Shown: positions 55,649-63,448 of the stretch, in pieces
Layout: every line of letters starts with the position of its first letter
Numbering within the stretch: position 1 is the first letter of the stretch
Assembly (NCBI RefSeq): GCF_000744815.1
Contig: NZ_JQMQ01000005.1
Coordinates: forward strand, 3,046,055-3,110,054
From: Phaeacidiphilus oryzae TH49
GTDB taxonomy: Bacteria > Actinomycetota > Actinomycetes > Streptomycetales > Streptomycetaceae
Direction: 5' to 3'
DNA length: 64,000 nucleotides
Notes under the pieces: generated by a model
The model's input: only the letters and a program-made list of their open reading frames with translations
What the model was told of the DNA's origin: nothing
Databases searched by the model: none
Position numbers and translations under genes: made by a program

Positions 55649-58391
55649 GCACCAGCTCGTCCCGGGTCGCGGCCTTCACCGCGGCCGAACCGTAGGGCCA
55701 GGACAGGTACTTGCCGTCGGCCCACTTCTGGGTCTGGTCGTCGTAGTGGCCCGCGAAGGCGTGCCCGGAGGAGCCGCCCACCTGGATCCACTGCGAGGCG
55801 TCCAGGTCGGAGAGGTCCACGACCATCCGCGCGGAGGGCACCCAGTCCACCCCGTAGCCGGTGGCCGCGTCCCAGCCGGAGGCGTCGACCGCCGCGCTGC
55901 CGCCGTCCACCTGGTAGGGGCCGCGGTTGAGCACCTTGTGGAAGACGCCGGAGAGGAACGCCTTCTGGTCGTTGCCCAGCATCGGCTCGTTCAGCCGCAG
56001 CATGTGCACCTTGCCCCAGGACCAGCCGGAGATCGACTTGCCCATCAGCGAGGTGAGCTCGTACCTGGCGTCCTTCATGGCCTGGGCGAGGAGCTTGTCC
56101 CGGTCGGTGGTCTCGCCCTTCTTGGAGCTGAAGTTCCACCAGCTGCTGTTCGGCTGCCCGAGGAGGTCGGTGACCACGGTCATCCACTGCTCGCCGCCGT
56201 CCGGCTGCGCCTGGTCGGGCTCCATCAGCCCGCAGACCTTGACCTGCTGCGGCTTCTCGCCGACGTCGTCGCCGGGCAGCACCGCGCTGCTGTTCTGGTC
56301 GACCAGCCGGCAGTCGCCCTTGGCCCGCAGGGTCTCCGGGAACTTGTCGCCGAAGGCCAGCTTGAGGAGGTTCCGCCAGACCGCGTTGTAGTAGGCGGCG
56401 GCCGCCGACTCGGCGTCCTGCTGGTAGTTCCAGTCCTTGAGGAGGTCCTGCGCCTCGCCGACGTAGCCGACGTCGGAGCCGGACATGTAGTCCTTGAGGT
56501 TCACCTTGAGCAGGTACGGCACCAGCGTCTTGGCCATCGTGCTGGTGTCGTCCAGCTGGATCTTCTCCATGTCGTCGGTGGAGATCCGGCCGCCGTCCGC
56601 GAACTTGGACTTGATCAGCGCGGTGATCCGGGCCGCCCGCATCCCGTAGTCGGTGTCCGGGGCGAGCCGGTAGGAGGTGCCGTCCGGGCCGGCCGCCTGG
56701 TCGGCGGAGACGAGGTAGCCGGAGCTCGGGTTGAGCGCGCTGGGCAGCTCGGACGACGGGACGGTGCCCTTCCAGCCGTAGGCGGAGTCCCAGCCCGGCA
56801 TCGGGTAGGTGCCGTTGCCGCCGGCCGTCCGTACCGAGGCCGAGCGCTCCGGCACCTCGCCGCTCGCCTGGTAGCCGATGTTGCCCGCGGTGTCCGCGTA
56901 CACCAGGCCCTGCGCGGGCGAGGTGAACTCGCGGGCGGCGGCCCGGAAGGCGCTGAAGTCGGTGGCCTTGTCCAGGTCGAGGACCGCGTCCATGGACCTG
57001 CCGGGGGTGAGCGCGGACCACTTCAGCGCGACCCCGTAACCACCCTTGCGGTCGGGGGCGTTGGTGGTCGGGGCGGGGGCGTACTGGCCGACCGTCTGCA
57101 GGGCCGTGCTGTGGTCGGAGAGGAGGGGGCCGTCCACGGTGGTGCGGACGGTGATGTGGCGGTCGCTGCCGCCGGCCACCTTGATCGTCTCCTGCCGGAC
57201 GGTGAACCTCCGGTCCCTGCCGTCGTAGAGGTAGGTGTCGGAGCCGGTGACGTCCTCCAGGTAGAGGTCCTGGTCGTCGGCGCCGAGCGGGTTGAGGCCC
57301 CAGGCGATCGACTGGTTGTGGCCGATCACCACGCCGGGCATCCCGGGCGCGGTGTACCCGGTGACGTCGTACGGGCAGGAGGAGTCGACGCTGTTGCAGT
57401 GCAGCCCCATCTGGTACCAGGGCGACGGCATGTTGACCGAGGTGTGCGGGTCGTTGGCCAGCAGCGGCTTGCCGGTGGTGGTGTGCGAGCCGGAGACCGC
57501 CCAGGCGTTGGCGCCGATCCCGGAGCCGGGCGAGCCGAGGAGGGCGGGGAGGTCGGTGAGCGCGGTGGAGAGGTCGGGGCTGGTGTTCTGCCCGCCGGTG
57601 GGCCCGCCGTTGGAGGTGTCCGCCGTCGACCCGGAGGTGCCCGAGCCCGACCCCGAGCCCGAACTCCCGGACGAGGAGGCCGGCTTGACGACGCTGCCGG
57701 CGCTGCCGGCCGAGTCCGGGAAGAGCTGGGCGATCTGCTGCTTGCTGAAGTCCTCGGAGAGCAGCGCCCGTTCGATCTCCTGCTGCATGTTGCCGCTCTG
57801 CGTCCAGGCCAGCGCCTTGAGCCAGGCGACCGAGTCCACCGGCGTCCACTTCGCGGGCTGGTAGCCGCCGTGGACGGTGCCCAGCAGGGGGTACTCGACG
57901 GAGGCCCCGGAACCGCCCGGGTGGTCGGCCAGCCAGGCGTTCACCCCGTCCGTGAAGGACCGCAGATAGCGCTTGGTCGAGGCGGAGAGCTCGTGGTCGT
58001 ACTCCTGCTGGGCCACCTGGCGCCAGCCCATGGAGCGGACGAAGGCGTCGGTCTCGATCTCGCGGCTGCCGAACATCTCGGAGAGGGTGCCGGCGGTGAT
58101 GTGCCGGTCCACGTCCATCTGCCAGAAGCGGTCCTGGGCCTGCACGTACCCCTGCGCCTGGAAGAGGTCCGCGGCGCTGTCCGCGTAGATCTGCGGGATG
58201 CCGTTCCCGTCCCGCCGTACGTCCACCGGGCCGGAGAGACCGGACAGATGGATCTGCCCCGAGGTCTGCGGGAAGGACGCGCGCACGGTACGGACACTCA
58301 GGTAACCCCCGGCCACCACGCCGAGGACTACCAGGACGGCCACCACGACGACGAGGAGTCGGGTGCGCCGGGACTTCTTGGAGCGGGGCAT
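55632..58391 (-). CDS. Penicillin acylase family (Ntn-hydrolase) protein lacking the usual Ser nucleophile
   Basis: 919-aa secreted or membrane-anchored protein starting at ATG 58391 (basic head, transmembrane/signal helix ~12-36). The A-domain (PVDVRRDGNGIPQIYADSAA, FQAQGYVQAQDRFWQMDV) and B-domain (TTTGKPLLANDPHTSVNMP, GVVIGHNQSIAWGLN) are typical. A Ser/Gly-rich spacer (~245-270) would be excised. At the autoprocessing site, where family members have Ser-Asn, the sequence is GIG-A294-N295-AW. Lacking the Ser, it may be unprocessed and inactive as an acylase, unless another residue serves. The stop overlaps the convergent cycloligase gene. Confidence 0.8.
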   Translation of the reverse strand: MPRSKKSRRTRLLVVVVAVLVVLGVVAGGYLSVRTVRASFPQTSGQIHLSGLSGPVDVRRDGNGIPQIYADSAADLFQAQGYVQAQDRFWQMDVDRHITAGTLSEMFGSREIETDAFVRSMGWRQVAQQEYDHELSASTKRYLRSFTDGVNAWLADHPGGSGASVEYPLLGTVHGGYQPAKWTPVDSVAWLKALAWTQSGNMQQEIERALLSEDFSKQQIAQLFPDSAGSAGSVVKPASSSGSSGSGSGSGTSGSTADTSNGGPTGGQNTSPDLSTALTDLPALLGSPGSGIGANAWAVSGSHTTTGKPLLANDPHTSVNMPSPWYQMGLHCNSVDSSCPYDVTGYTAPGMPGVVIGHNQSIAWGLNPLGADDQDLYLEDVTGSDTYLYDGRDRRFTVRQETIKVAGGSDRHITVRTTVDGPLLSDHSTALQTVGQYAPAPTTNAPDRKGGYGVALKWSALTPGRSMDAVLDLDKATDFSAFRAAAREFTSPAQGLVYADTAGNIGYQASGEVPERSASVRTAGGNGTYPMPGWDSAYGWKGTVPSSELPSALNPSSGYLVSADQAAGPDGTSYRLAPDTDYGMRAARITALIKSKFADGGRISTDDMEKIQLDDTSTMAKTLVPYLLKVNLKDYMSGSDVGYVGEAQDLLKDWNYQQDAESAAAAYYNAVWRNLLKLAFGDKFPETLRAKGDCRLVDQNSSAVLPGDDVGEKPQQVKVCGLMEPDQAQPDGGEQWMTVVTDLLGQPNSSWWNFSSKKGETTDRDKLLAQAMKDARYELTSLMGKSISGWSWGKVHMLRLNEPMLGNDQKAFLSGVFHKVLNRGPYQVDGGSAAVDASGWDAATGYGVDWVPSARMVVDLSDLDASQWIQVGGSSGHAFAGHYDDQTQKWADGKYLSWPYGSAAVKAATRDELVLTPTG

Positions 58392-58617
58392 CAGGGTCCT
58401 TGTGGGGCGAGGGCACTTCACCGCCGTGCGCTGCGGAGCGCGGTGGCGGGCCGACGGTAACACTACGGCGCCCGGGCCCCTCCGGACGATCCGCCGGCCG
58501 CCCGCGGCGGCCTCCCTCCCCGCCCCCTCCTCGCCGTCCCCGCCTTCGCGGTCGAATGATCAAGAGATGGTAAAATCTTGAACCCGTGACGACTTGAGAG
58601 CCGCGAGGTGCCGCTGC

Positions 58618-60114
58618 GTGTCGATAGACCGTCTCAACGTCCTGCTGCTCGCCGCCTCCGCCGTGCTGCTCGTGGCCGTCGCCGCCGTGCGCGTCTCCAC
58701 CCGGAGCGGGCTGCCCACGCTGCTCATCTACCTGGGGCTCGGGGTCGCACTCGGGCAGGACGGTCTCGGTCTCCACTTCGACGACGCGCTGCTCACCCAA
58801 GTCCTCGGCTACACCGCCCTGGTGGTGATCCTCGCCGAGGGCGGCCTCGGCACGAAGTGGCAGTCCATCAGGCCGGCCGTGCCGGCGGCCGCCGTGCTGG
58901 CCACGGTCGGGGTCGGGATCAGCGTCGGGGTCACCGCCCTCGGCGCCCGCTACCTGGTCGGCCTGGACTGGCGGACGGCGCTGCTGCTCGGCGCGATCGT
59001 CTCCTCCACGGACGCGGCCGCGGTGTTCTCGGTGCTGCGCCGGGTCCCGCTGCCGGGACGGCTCTCCGGACTGCTGGAGGCCGAGTCCGGTTTCAACGAC
59101 GCCCCCACGGTGATCCTGGTGGTCGCCTTCGCCGCCACCGGGCACTCGGTGGAGAGCTGGTACGTGCTGGTCGGTGAGGTGGCCCTGGAGCTGGCGATCG
59201 GACTCGCGGTGGGCCTGGTGGTCGGCCGGCTCGGCGAGCTGGGACTGCGCAAGATCGCCCTGCCGTCCTCCGGCCTCTACCCGATCGCGGTGATAGCGCT
59301 GATCTTCCTGGCGTACGCGGGCGGGGCGATGGGGCACGGCTCGGGATTCCTGGCGGTGTACGTCTGCGCGCTGGTCCTGGGCAACTCCAAGCTGCCGCAC
59401 GGCCAGGCCACCCGGGGCTTCGCCGAGGGACTGGCCTGGGTGGCGCAGATCGGCATGTTCGTGATGCTCGGCCTGCTGGTCGATCCGCACACCCTGGGCG
59501 GGGCGGTGCTGCCGGCGGTGGTGGTCGGACTGGTGCTGGTGCTGGTCGCCCGCCCGCTCTCGGTGGGGCTCAGCCTGCTGCCGTTCCGGCTGCCCTGGGC
59601 GGACCAGGGGCTGCTCTCCTGGGCGGGGCTGCGCGGGGCGGTGCCGATCGTGCTGGCCACCATCCCGCTGGTGCGCGGGGCCGCGGGCGCGCAGCGGCTG
59701 TTCGACACCGTCTTCGTCCTGGTCGTGGTCTTCACCCTGGTCCAGGGCCCGACGCTGCCCTGGGTGGCCCGGCGGCTGCGGATCTCCGAGCAGGCCCACG
59801 CGGACGACCTGGGCGTGGAGTCCGCTCCGCTGGAGCGGCTGCACGGGCACCTCCTCTCGGTCGCGCTGGCGCCGGGCAGCCGGCTGGCCGGTGTCGAGGT
59901 CCGCGAACTGCGCCTGCCGCCCGGGGCGGCGGTGACCCTGGTGGTGCGGAACGGCAGCAGCTTCGTGCCCGGCCTGGACACCGTGCTCAGCCCCGGCGAC
60001 GAGTTGCTGGTGGTGGCGACCGACGAGGTCCGGGACAGGGCCGAGCGCCGGCTGCGGGCGGTGGACCGCGGCGGGAAGCTGGCCGGCTGGCTGGGCACCC
60101 GGGAGCGTTACTGA
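58618..60114 (+). CDS. Cation/proton antiporter (CPA1, NhaP2/CvrA-like) with TrkA-C domain
   Basis: 498-aa transporter. About 12 helices in residues ~5-385, with VSSTDAAAVFSVLRRVPLP and ESGFNDAPTVILVV, the ND motif of monovalent cation/proton antiporters. A cytosolic RCK_C/TrkA-C domain (~410-485; GVEVRELRLPPGAAVTLVVR, LSPGDELLVVATD) suggests gating by nucleotide or ion, as in K+/H+ antiporter NhaP2. Start GTG 58618. The 226-base gap upstream, divergent from the acylase gene, includes an AT-rich GATGGTAAAATC patch near 58566 that may be a promoter. Confidence 0.85.
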   Translation: MSIDRLNVLLLAASAVLLVAVAAVRVSTRSGLPTLLIYLGLGVALGQDGLGLHFDDALLTQVLGYTALVVILAEGGLGTKWQSIRPAVPAAAVLATVGVGISVGVTALGARYLVGLDWRTALLLGAIVSSTDAAAVFSVLRRVPLPGRLSGLLEAESGFNDAPTVILVVAFAATGHSVESWYVLVGEVALELAIGLAVGLVVGRLGELGLRKIALPSSGLYPIAVIALIFLAYAGGAMGHGSGFLAVYVCALVLGNSKLPHGQATRGFAEGLAWVAQIGMFVMLGLLVDPHTLGGAVLPAVVVGLVLVLVARPLSVGLSLLPFRLPWADQGLLSWAGLRGAVPIVLATIPLVRGAAGAQRLFDTVFVLVVVFTLVQGPTLPWVARRLRISEQAHADDLGVESAPLERLHGHLLSVALAPGSRLAGVEVRELRLPPGAAVTLVVRNGSSFVPGLDTVLSPGDELLVVATDEVRDRAERRLRAVDRGGKLAGWLGTRERY

Positions 60115-60195
60115 GGGGGCCGGCGGGGTTCCGCGTGAAGTCGCGGCGGGCTGCGGTGGACTAAGGGGCGGGGAATGCCGCATCATGGATCGTCG

Positions 60196-60222
60196 TTAGC
60201 ACTCACCAAGGACGAGTGCCAG
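60196..60222. promoter_or_regulatory. CIRCE-like inverted repeat over the FmdB ribosome site
   Basis: TTAGCACTC (full left arm of CIRCE), nine bases, then GAGTGC followed by CAG (6 of 9 right-arm bases). The right end overlaps the AGGAGG ribosome site of the next gene. CIRCE is the HrcA heat-shock operator, so this gene may be HrcA-regulated. Confidence 0.5.
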
Positions 60223-60231
60223 GAGGATCAC

Positions 60232-60588
60232 GTGCCCACCTACCAGTACCAGTGCACCGAGTGCGGGAACGGCCTCGAGGCGGTGCAGAAGTTCACGGAC
60301 GACGCGCTGACCGAGTGCCCGGAGTGCAGCGGCCGCCTGCGCAAGGTGTTCTCCGCGGTGGGCGTGGTCTTCAAGGGCTCCGGCTTCTACCGCACGGACA
60401 GCCGCAGCTCCAGCTCTTCCAGCTCCACCGGCTCCAGCAAGAAGTCCGACTCCTCTTCGTCCTCGTCGTCGGCGAACTCGTCGTCCTCGTCGAAGTCCTC
60501 GGACTCCTCTTCCTCGTCCTCGTCGGGCTCCTCCTCGACCTCCTCCTCGTCGGGGTCCTCGGCCTCCTCCTCGACCTCCGCCGCCTGA
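60232..60588 (+). CDS. FmdB-family zinc-ribbon protein with polyserine tail
   Basis: 118-aa protein starting at GTG 60232 behind AGGAGG. Residues 1-55 form the FmdB ribbon: PTYQYQCTECGNGLE and ECPECSGRLRKVFSAVGVVF, with two C-x-x-C pairs for one zinc. Residues ~58-118 are almost only Ser with scattered Lys, Asp, Thr and Gly, a disordered tail. FmdB proteins are small, widespread and of unknown role. Followed 31 bases later by the phosphorylase gene. Confidence 0.85.
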   Translation: MPTYQYQCTECGNGLEAVQKFTDDALTECPECSGRLRKVFSAVGVVFKGSGFYRTDSRSSSSSSSTGSSKKSDSSSSSSSANSSSSSKSSDSSSSSSSGSSSTSSSSGSSASSSTSAA

Positions 60589-60619
60589 GCGGCCTCCGCG
60601 AGGCTCTAAGCTGCTCGCC

Positions 60620-61474
60620 ATGGCGAGCAGCAGCACCGCGGCGGAGATCGGCGTCATCGGCGGATCGGGGTTCTACGCGTTCCTGGACGACGTGACCGAG
60701 GTCACCGTCGACACCCCGTACGGACCGCCGAGCGACTCGCTCTTCGTCGGCGAGGCGGCCGGGCGGCGGATCGCCTTCCTCCCCCGGCACGGCCGCCACC
60801 ACCAGCTGCCGCCGCACCGGATCAACTACCGGGCCAACCTGTGGGCGCTGCGCTCGCTCGGCGTGCGCCAGGTGCTGGGCCCGTGCGCGGTCGGCGGCCT
60901 GCGGCCCGACCACGGGCCGGGCACCCTGGTCGTCCCCGACCAGCTGGTGGACCGCACCTCGGGCCGGGTGCAGACCTTCTACGACGGGCTGCCGCTGCCG
61001 ACCGGCGAGGTGCCGAGGGTGGTGCACGTCTCCACCGCGGACCCGTACTGCCCCGCCGGGCGGGACGCCGCGCTGCGCGCCTCCCGGGGCTCCGGCTGGG
61101 AGCCGGTGGACGGCGGGACGCTGGTGGTCATCGAGGGCCCCCGCTTCTCCACCCGCGCCGAATCGCGCTGGTACTCCGCGCAGGGCTGGTCGATCGTCGG
61201 GATGACCGGGCACCCGGAGGCCGTCCTCGCTCGTGAACTGGGGCTCTGCTACACCTCGCTGGCGCTGGTGACCGACCTGGACGCCGGGGTGGAGACCGGC
61301 GACGGCGTCACCCACGAGGAGGTCCTCGCGGTCTTCGCGCAGAACATCGACCGGCTGCGGACCACCCTCTTCGACGTGGTCAAGGAGCTGCCGGCGGCCG
61401 CGGACCGGGACTGCCTGTGCGCCCACGCGCTGGACGGGCTGACCACCGGTCTCGAAGGCCTGCTGGAGGACTGA
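60620..61474 (+). CDS. S-methyl-5'-thioadenosine/purine nucleoside phosphorylase
   Basis: 284-aa phosphorylase of the PNP/MTAP family: GVIGGSGFYAFLDD (phosphate-binding loop), FLPRHGRHHQLPPHRINYRA (conserved His/Arg), VIEGPRFSTRAES and VGMTGHPEAVLA (ribose and base site). Cleaves 5'-methylthioadenosine, or possibly another purine nucleoside, with phosphate in methionine salvage. The base-site GMTGHPEA differs from the GMTNMPE of classical MTAP, so the preferred base is uncertain. Start ATG 60620. Confidence 0.85.
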   Translation: MASSSTAAEIGVIGGSGFYAFLDDVTEVTVDTPYGPPSDSLFVGEAAGRRIAFLPRHGRHHQLPPHRINYRANLWALRSLGVRQVLGPCAVGGLRPDHGPGTLVVPDQLVDRTSGRVQTFYDGLPLPTGEVPRVVHVSTADPYCPAGRDAALRASRGSGWEPVDGGTLVVIEGPRFSTRAESRWYSAQGWSIVGMTGHPEAVLARELGLCYTSLALVTDLDAGVETGDGVTHEEVLAVFAQNIDRLRTTLFDVVKELPAAADRDCLCAHALDGLTTGLEGLLED

Positions 61475-61518
61475 GGCCGAAGGCCGCGACTCCCCAACCT
61501 GCCTTGCGGGTGAGGCAG

Positions 61519-61545
61519 TTATCCACATCTGCGGACTTGTCCACA
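61519..61545. promoter_or_regulatory. Two DnaA boxes in the gap after the phosphorylase gene
   Basis: TTATCCACA (61519-61527) and TTGTCCACA (61537-61545) lie 18 bases apart in the same orientation. The first is the classic DnaA box, the second the form preferred by Streptomyces DnaA. Confidence 0.6.
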
Positions 61546-61631
61546 GGCCGGAGCTGTGCAGCCCCGTACCGCCCGCGCCGCCGGGAGGCTGGTTCCCACG
61601 ACCAGCTCTCCCCCACCAAGGCGGTGCCCCG

Positions 61632-62536
61632 ATGCGACTCCCCGCCCCCTCCTGGCCCCACCCGGCCTCGCCCACCACGGCGACCCAGTCCCCGGCCGGC
61701 TTCCCCGCCCGCCGGGTAATCCTGCCGGCCGGGCCTCCGCCCTCCCCCGCCGAGGTGCCGCCGCCGCCCGCGCCGGGAGCCGGCCGAGGGCCCGACCCGG
61801 GGCCCGACGTGGGTCAGTACGGCGGCGACCCCGCCGCGGCGGCCGAGGCCGAGGACTGGGGGTACGGGGACCCCTGCCTACCGTCGCCGGCCGTGAGCGG
61901 CGCGCCGGTCGCCGAGGGCTGCTCCGCGGAGTACACCCGGCCGGAAGGCGCGGGCGGCGGATGGGAACTCGACGGAGGAGGCGCCGGCCCACACCCGTGG
62001 GGGCGACCGGAGGGCTCCACCGAGCCTCCGCGATACGGCGGCCACGGCCGGACGGAGGGCCCCGGCGCGGGGGGCTGGGCCTTCGCAGGCGGAGAGGCCG
62101 CAGCGTTCGCGGCGACCCCTCGGCGCGACACCGGGGGCCAGGCATGGGCCGGGGATGACGACGGCAACGACGGCGGCGCCCCCGGAGCGGACGGAGTGGA
62201 GGTCGGCGGCGGTTGGCAGGCCAGCAGGGGGGACGGCAGCGGCGTCGGGGGCCCTGCCGGAGGCGGCACCGAGGGGGCGGCCGGCGGGCCGGAACCGAGC
62301 GCGCGCCGGTGCCGGAGGCGCGCATCGTGCCGGGGTTTCCGGCGATCCGCGCCGGCGGGGGGCGGCATCGGATGCCCGCGGCGCTGCGCCGGCGGCCGGG
62401 GCCCGTGGCCGCGGGACTGCTGGTCGCGGCGGCCACCCTCAGCGCCGGAGCGCTCCGCTCCGCGAGCTCCCCCGCGTCACATCTGTCCGCCGCGCCACTC
62501 GCCACTCAATGTCCCCGCGTTCACTCTCCCGAGTGA
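61632..62536 (+). CDS. Pro/Gly-rich protein with C-terminal membrane helix, probable frameshift
   Basis: Between the phosphorylase and mscL no frame is clearly coding throughout. From ATG 61632 a Pro/Gly-rich, acidic frame runs to ~62310. After that a second frame gives a coherent ending (PVPEARIVPGFPAIRAGG, then RRRPGPVAAGLLVAAATLSA, a transmembrane helix) stopping at 62536. One missing base near 62300-62325 would join them. A signal-anchored protein with a short outer tail is plausible; a SAF-domain protein often precedes mscL in Streptomyces, but that domain is not seen here. Confidence 0.35.
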
Positions 62537-62625
62537 GCCGATGATCAGGGAATTCACCAGGACCTTCGGTCAATTGGTACGGTCCTGCCCGACTCGTACC
62601 CATCTATTCCTCTGAAGGCGGGGCC

Positions 62626-63090
62626 ATGAACGGCTTCAAGAAGTTCCTGATGCGCGGCAACGTCCTCGACCTCGCGGTCGCGGTCGTCATCGGCGCGGCA
62701 TTCACCAACATCGTCAACGCGCTGGTGAAGGGCGTGATCAACCCGATCGTCGGGGCCTTCGGCACCACGGACCTGACGAACTACAAGTCCTGCCTGTCGG
62801 GTTCCTGCACCCAGGCCAAGGACGGCACCGTCACCCACGGCATCTACATCCTGTGGGGCGACGTGGTCAGCGCCGCGCTGTCGTTCCTGATCACCGCCGC
62901 GGTGGTGTACTTCCTCTTCGTGCTGCCGATGAACCGGCTGATGGCCCGCTACATGAAGCCCGCCGAGGTGGTGGAGGAGAAGCCGGTCGAGGCGGAGATC
63001 CCGGCCCAGGCCACCGCGGACTCGCGGGAGATCGCCCTGCTGGCGGAGATCCGCGACCTGCTGGAGGCGCAGCGCAACGGTCAGCGCTGA
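62626..63090 (+). CDS. mscL: Large-conductance mechanosensitive channel
   Basis: 154-aa MscL. Amphipathic N-terminal helix (MNGFKKFLMRGNVLDLAVAV), first pore helix with the Gly/Ala-rich AVVIGAAFTNIVNALV, periplasmic loop holding two Cys (SCLSGSCTQAK, a possible disulfide), second helix ALSFLITAAVVYFLFVLPMN, and a cytosolic helix at the end (EIALLAEIRDLLEAQ). The homopentamer opens under membrane tension during osmotic downshock. Start ATG 62626 with GAAGGCGGGG upstream. Confidence 0.93.
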   Translation: MNGFKKFLMRGNVLDLAVAVVIGAAFTNIVNALVKGVINPIVGAFGTTDLTNYKSCLSGSCTQAKDGTVTHGIYILWGDVVSAALSFLITAAVVYFLFVLPMNRLMARYMKPAEVVEEKPVEAEIPAQATADSREIALLAEIRDLLEAQRNGQR

Positions 63091-63162
63091 GGCGCGGGGC
63101 ACCCGTGGCCGTATCGCCCGTGACACCGGTCACACCGGCGACGCCGCTGACGCCGTGCCGGC

Positions 63163-63393
63163 TCAGTCGCCGTGGTGCGGGGGCCGCTCCCGCAGATACC
63201 AGTCCAGCGAGTCGTCCCGCCCCGCCGAGGACGGCCGCTCGCCCCAGCCGCGGTCGGTGTCGTCGGCCGAGACGGCGCTGAGCGGATCGTCGAAGACGAT
63301 CCGCTCAGCGCGTCGGCCGTCGCCGCTCTGCGGCTTCCTGCCCTTGTTTTCGTTTTCGTCGTTGCCGTCGTTCTTGTCGTTCGTCTGATCCAC
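63163..63393 (-). CDS. Small acidic conserved hypothetical protein
   Basis: 76-aa protein starting at GTG 63393 with GGAGG seven bases before it. Asn/Asp/Lys-rich start (DQTNDKNDGNDENENKG), a central RIVFDDPLSAVSADD and an end DDSLDWYLRERPPHH. Not assigned to a domain family; it looks like a short conserved Streptomyces protein. It precedes nothing on its strand. Confidence 0.6.
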   Translation of the reverse strand: MDQTNDKNDGNDENENKGRKPQSGDGRRAERIVFDDPLSAVSADDTDRGWGERPSSAGRDDSLDWYLRERPPHHGD

Positions 63394-63448
63394 GAGACCA
63401 CCTCCAGCGCCGCACCCCGTCGGGCGGCTCAAGGGTACGTCCGACCGG

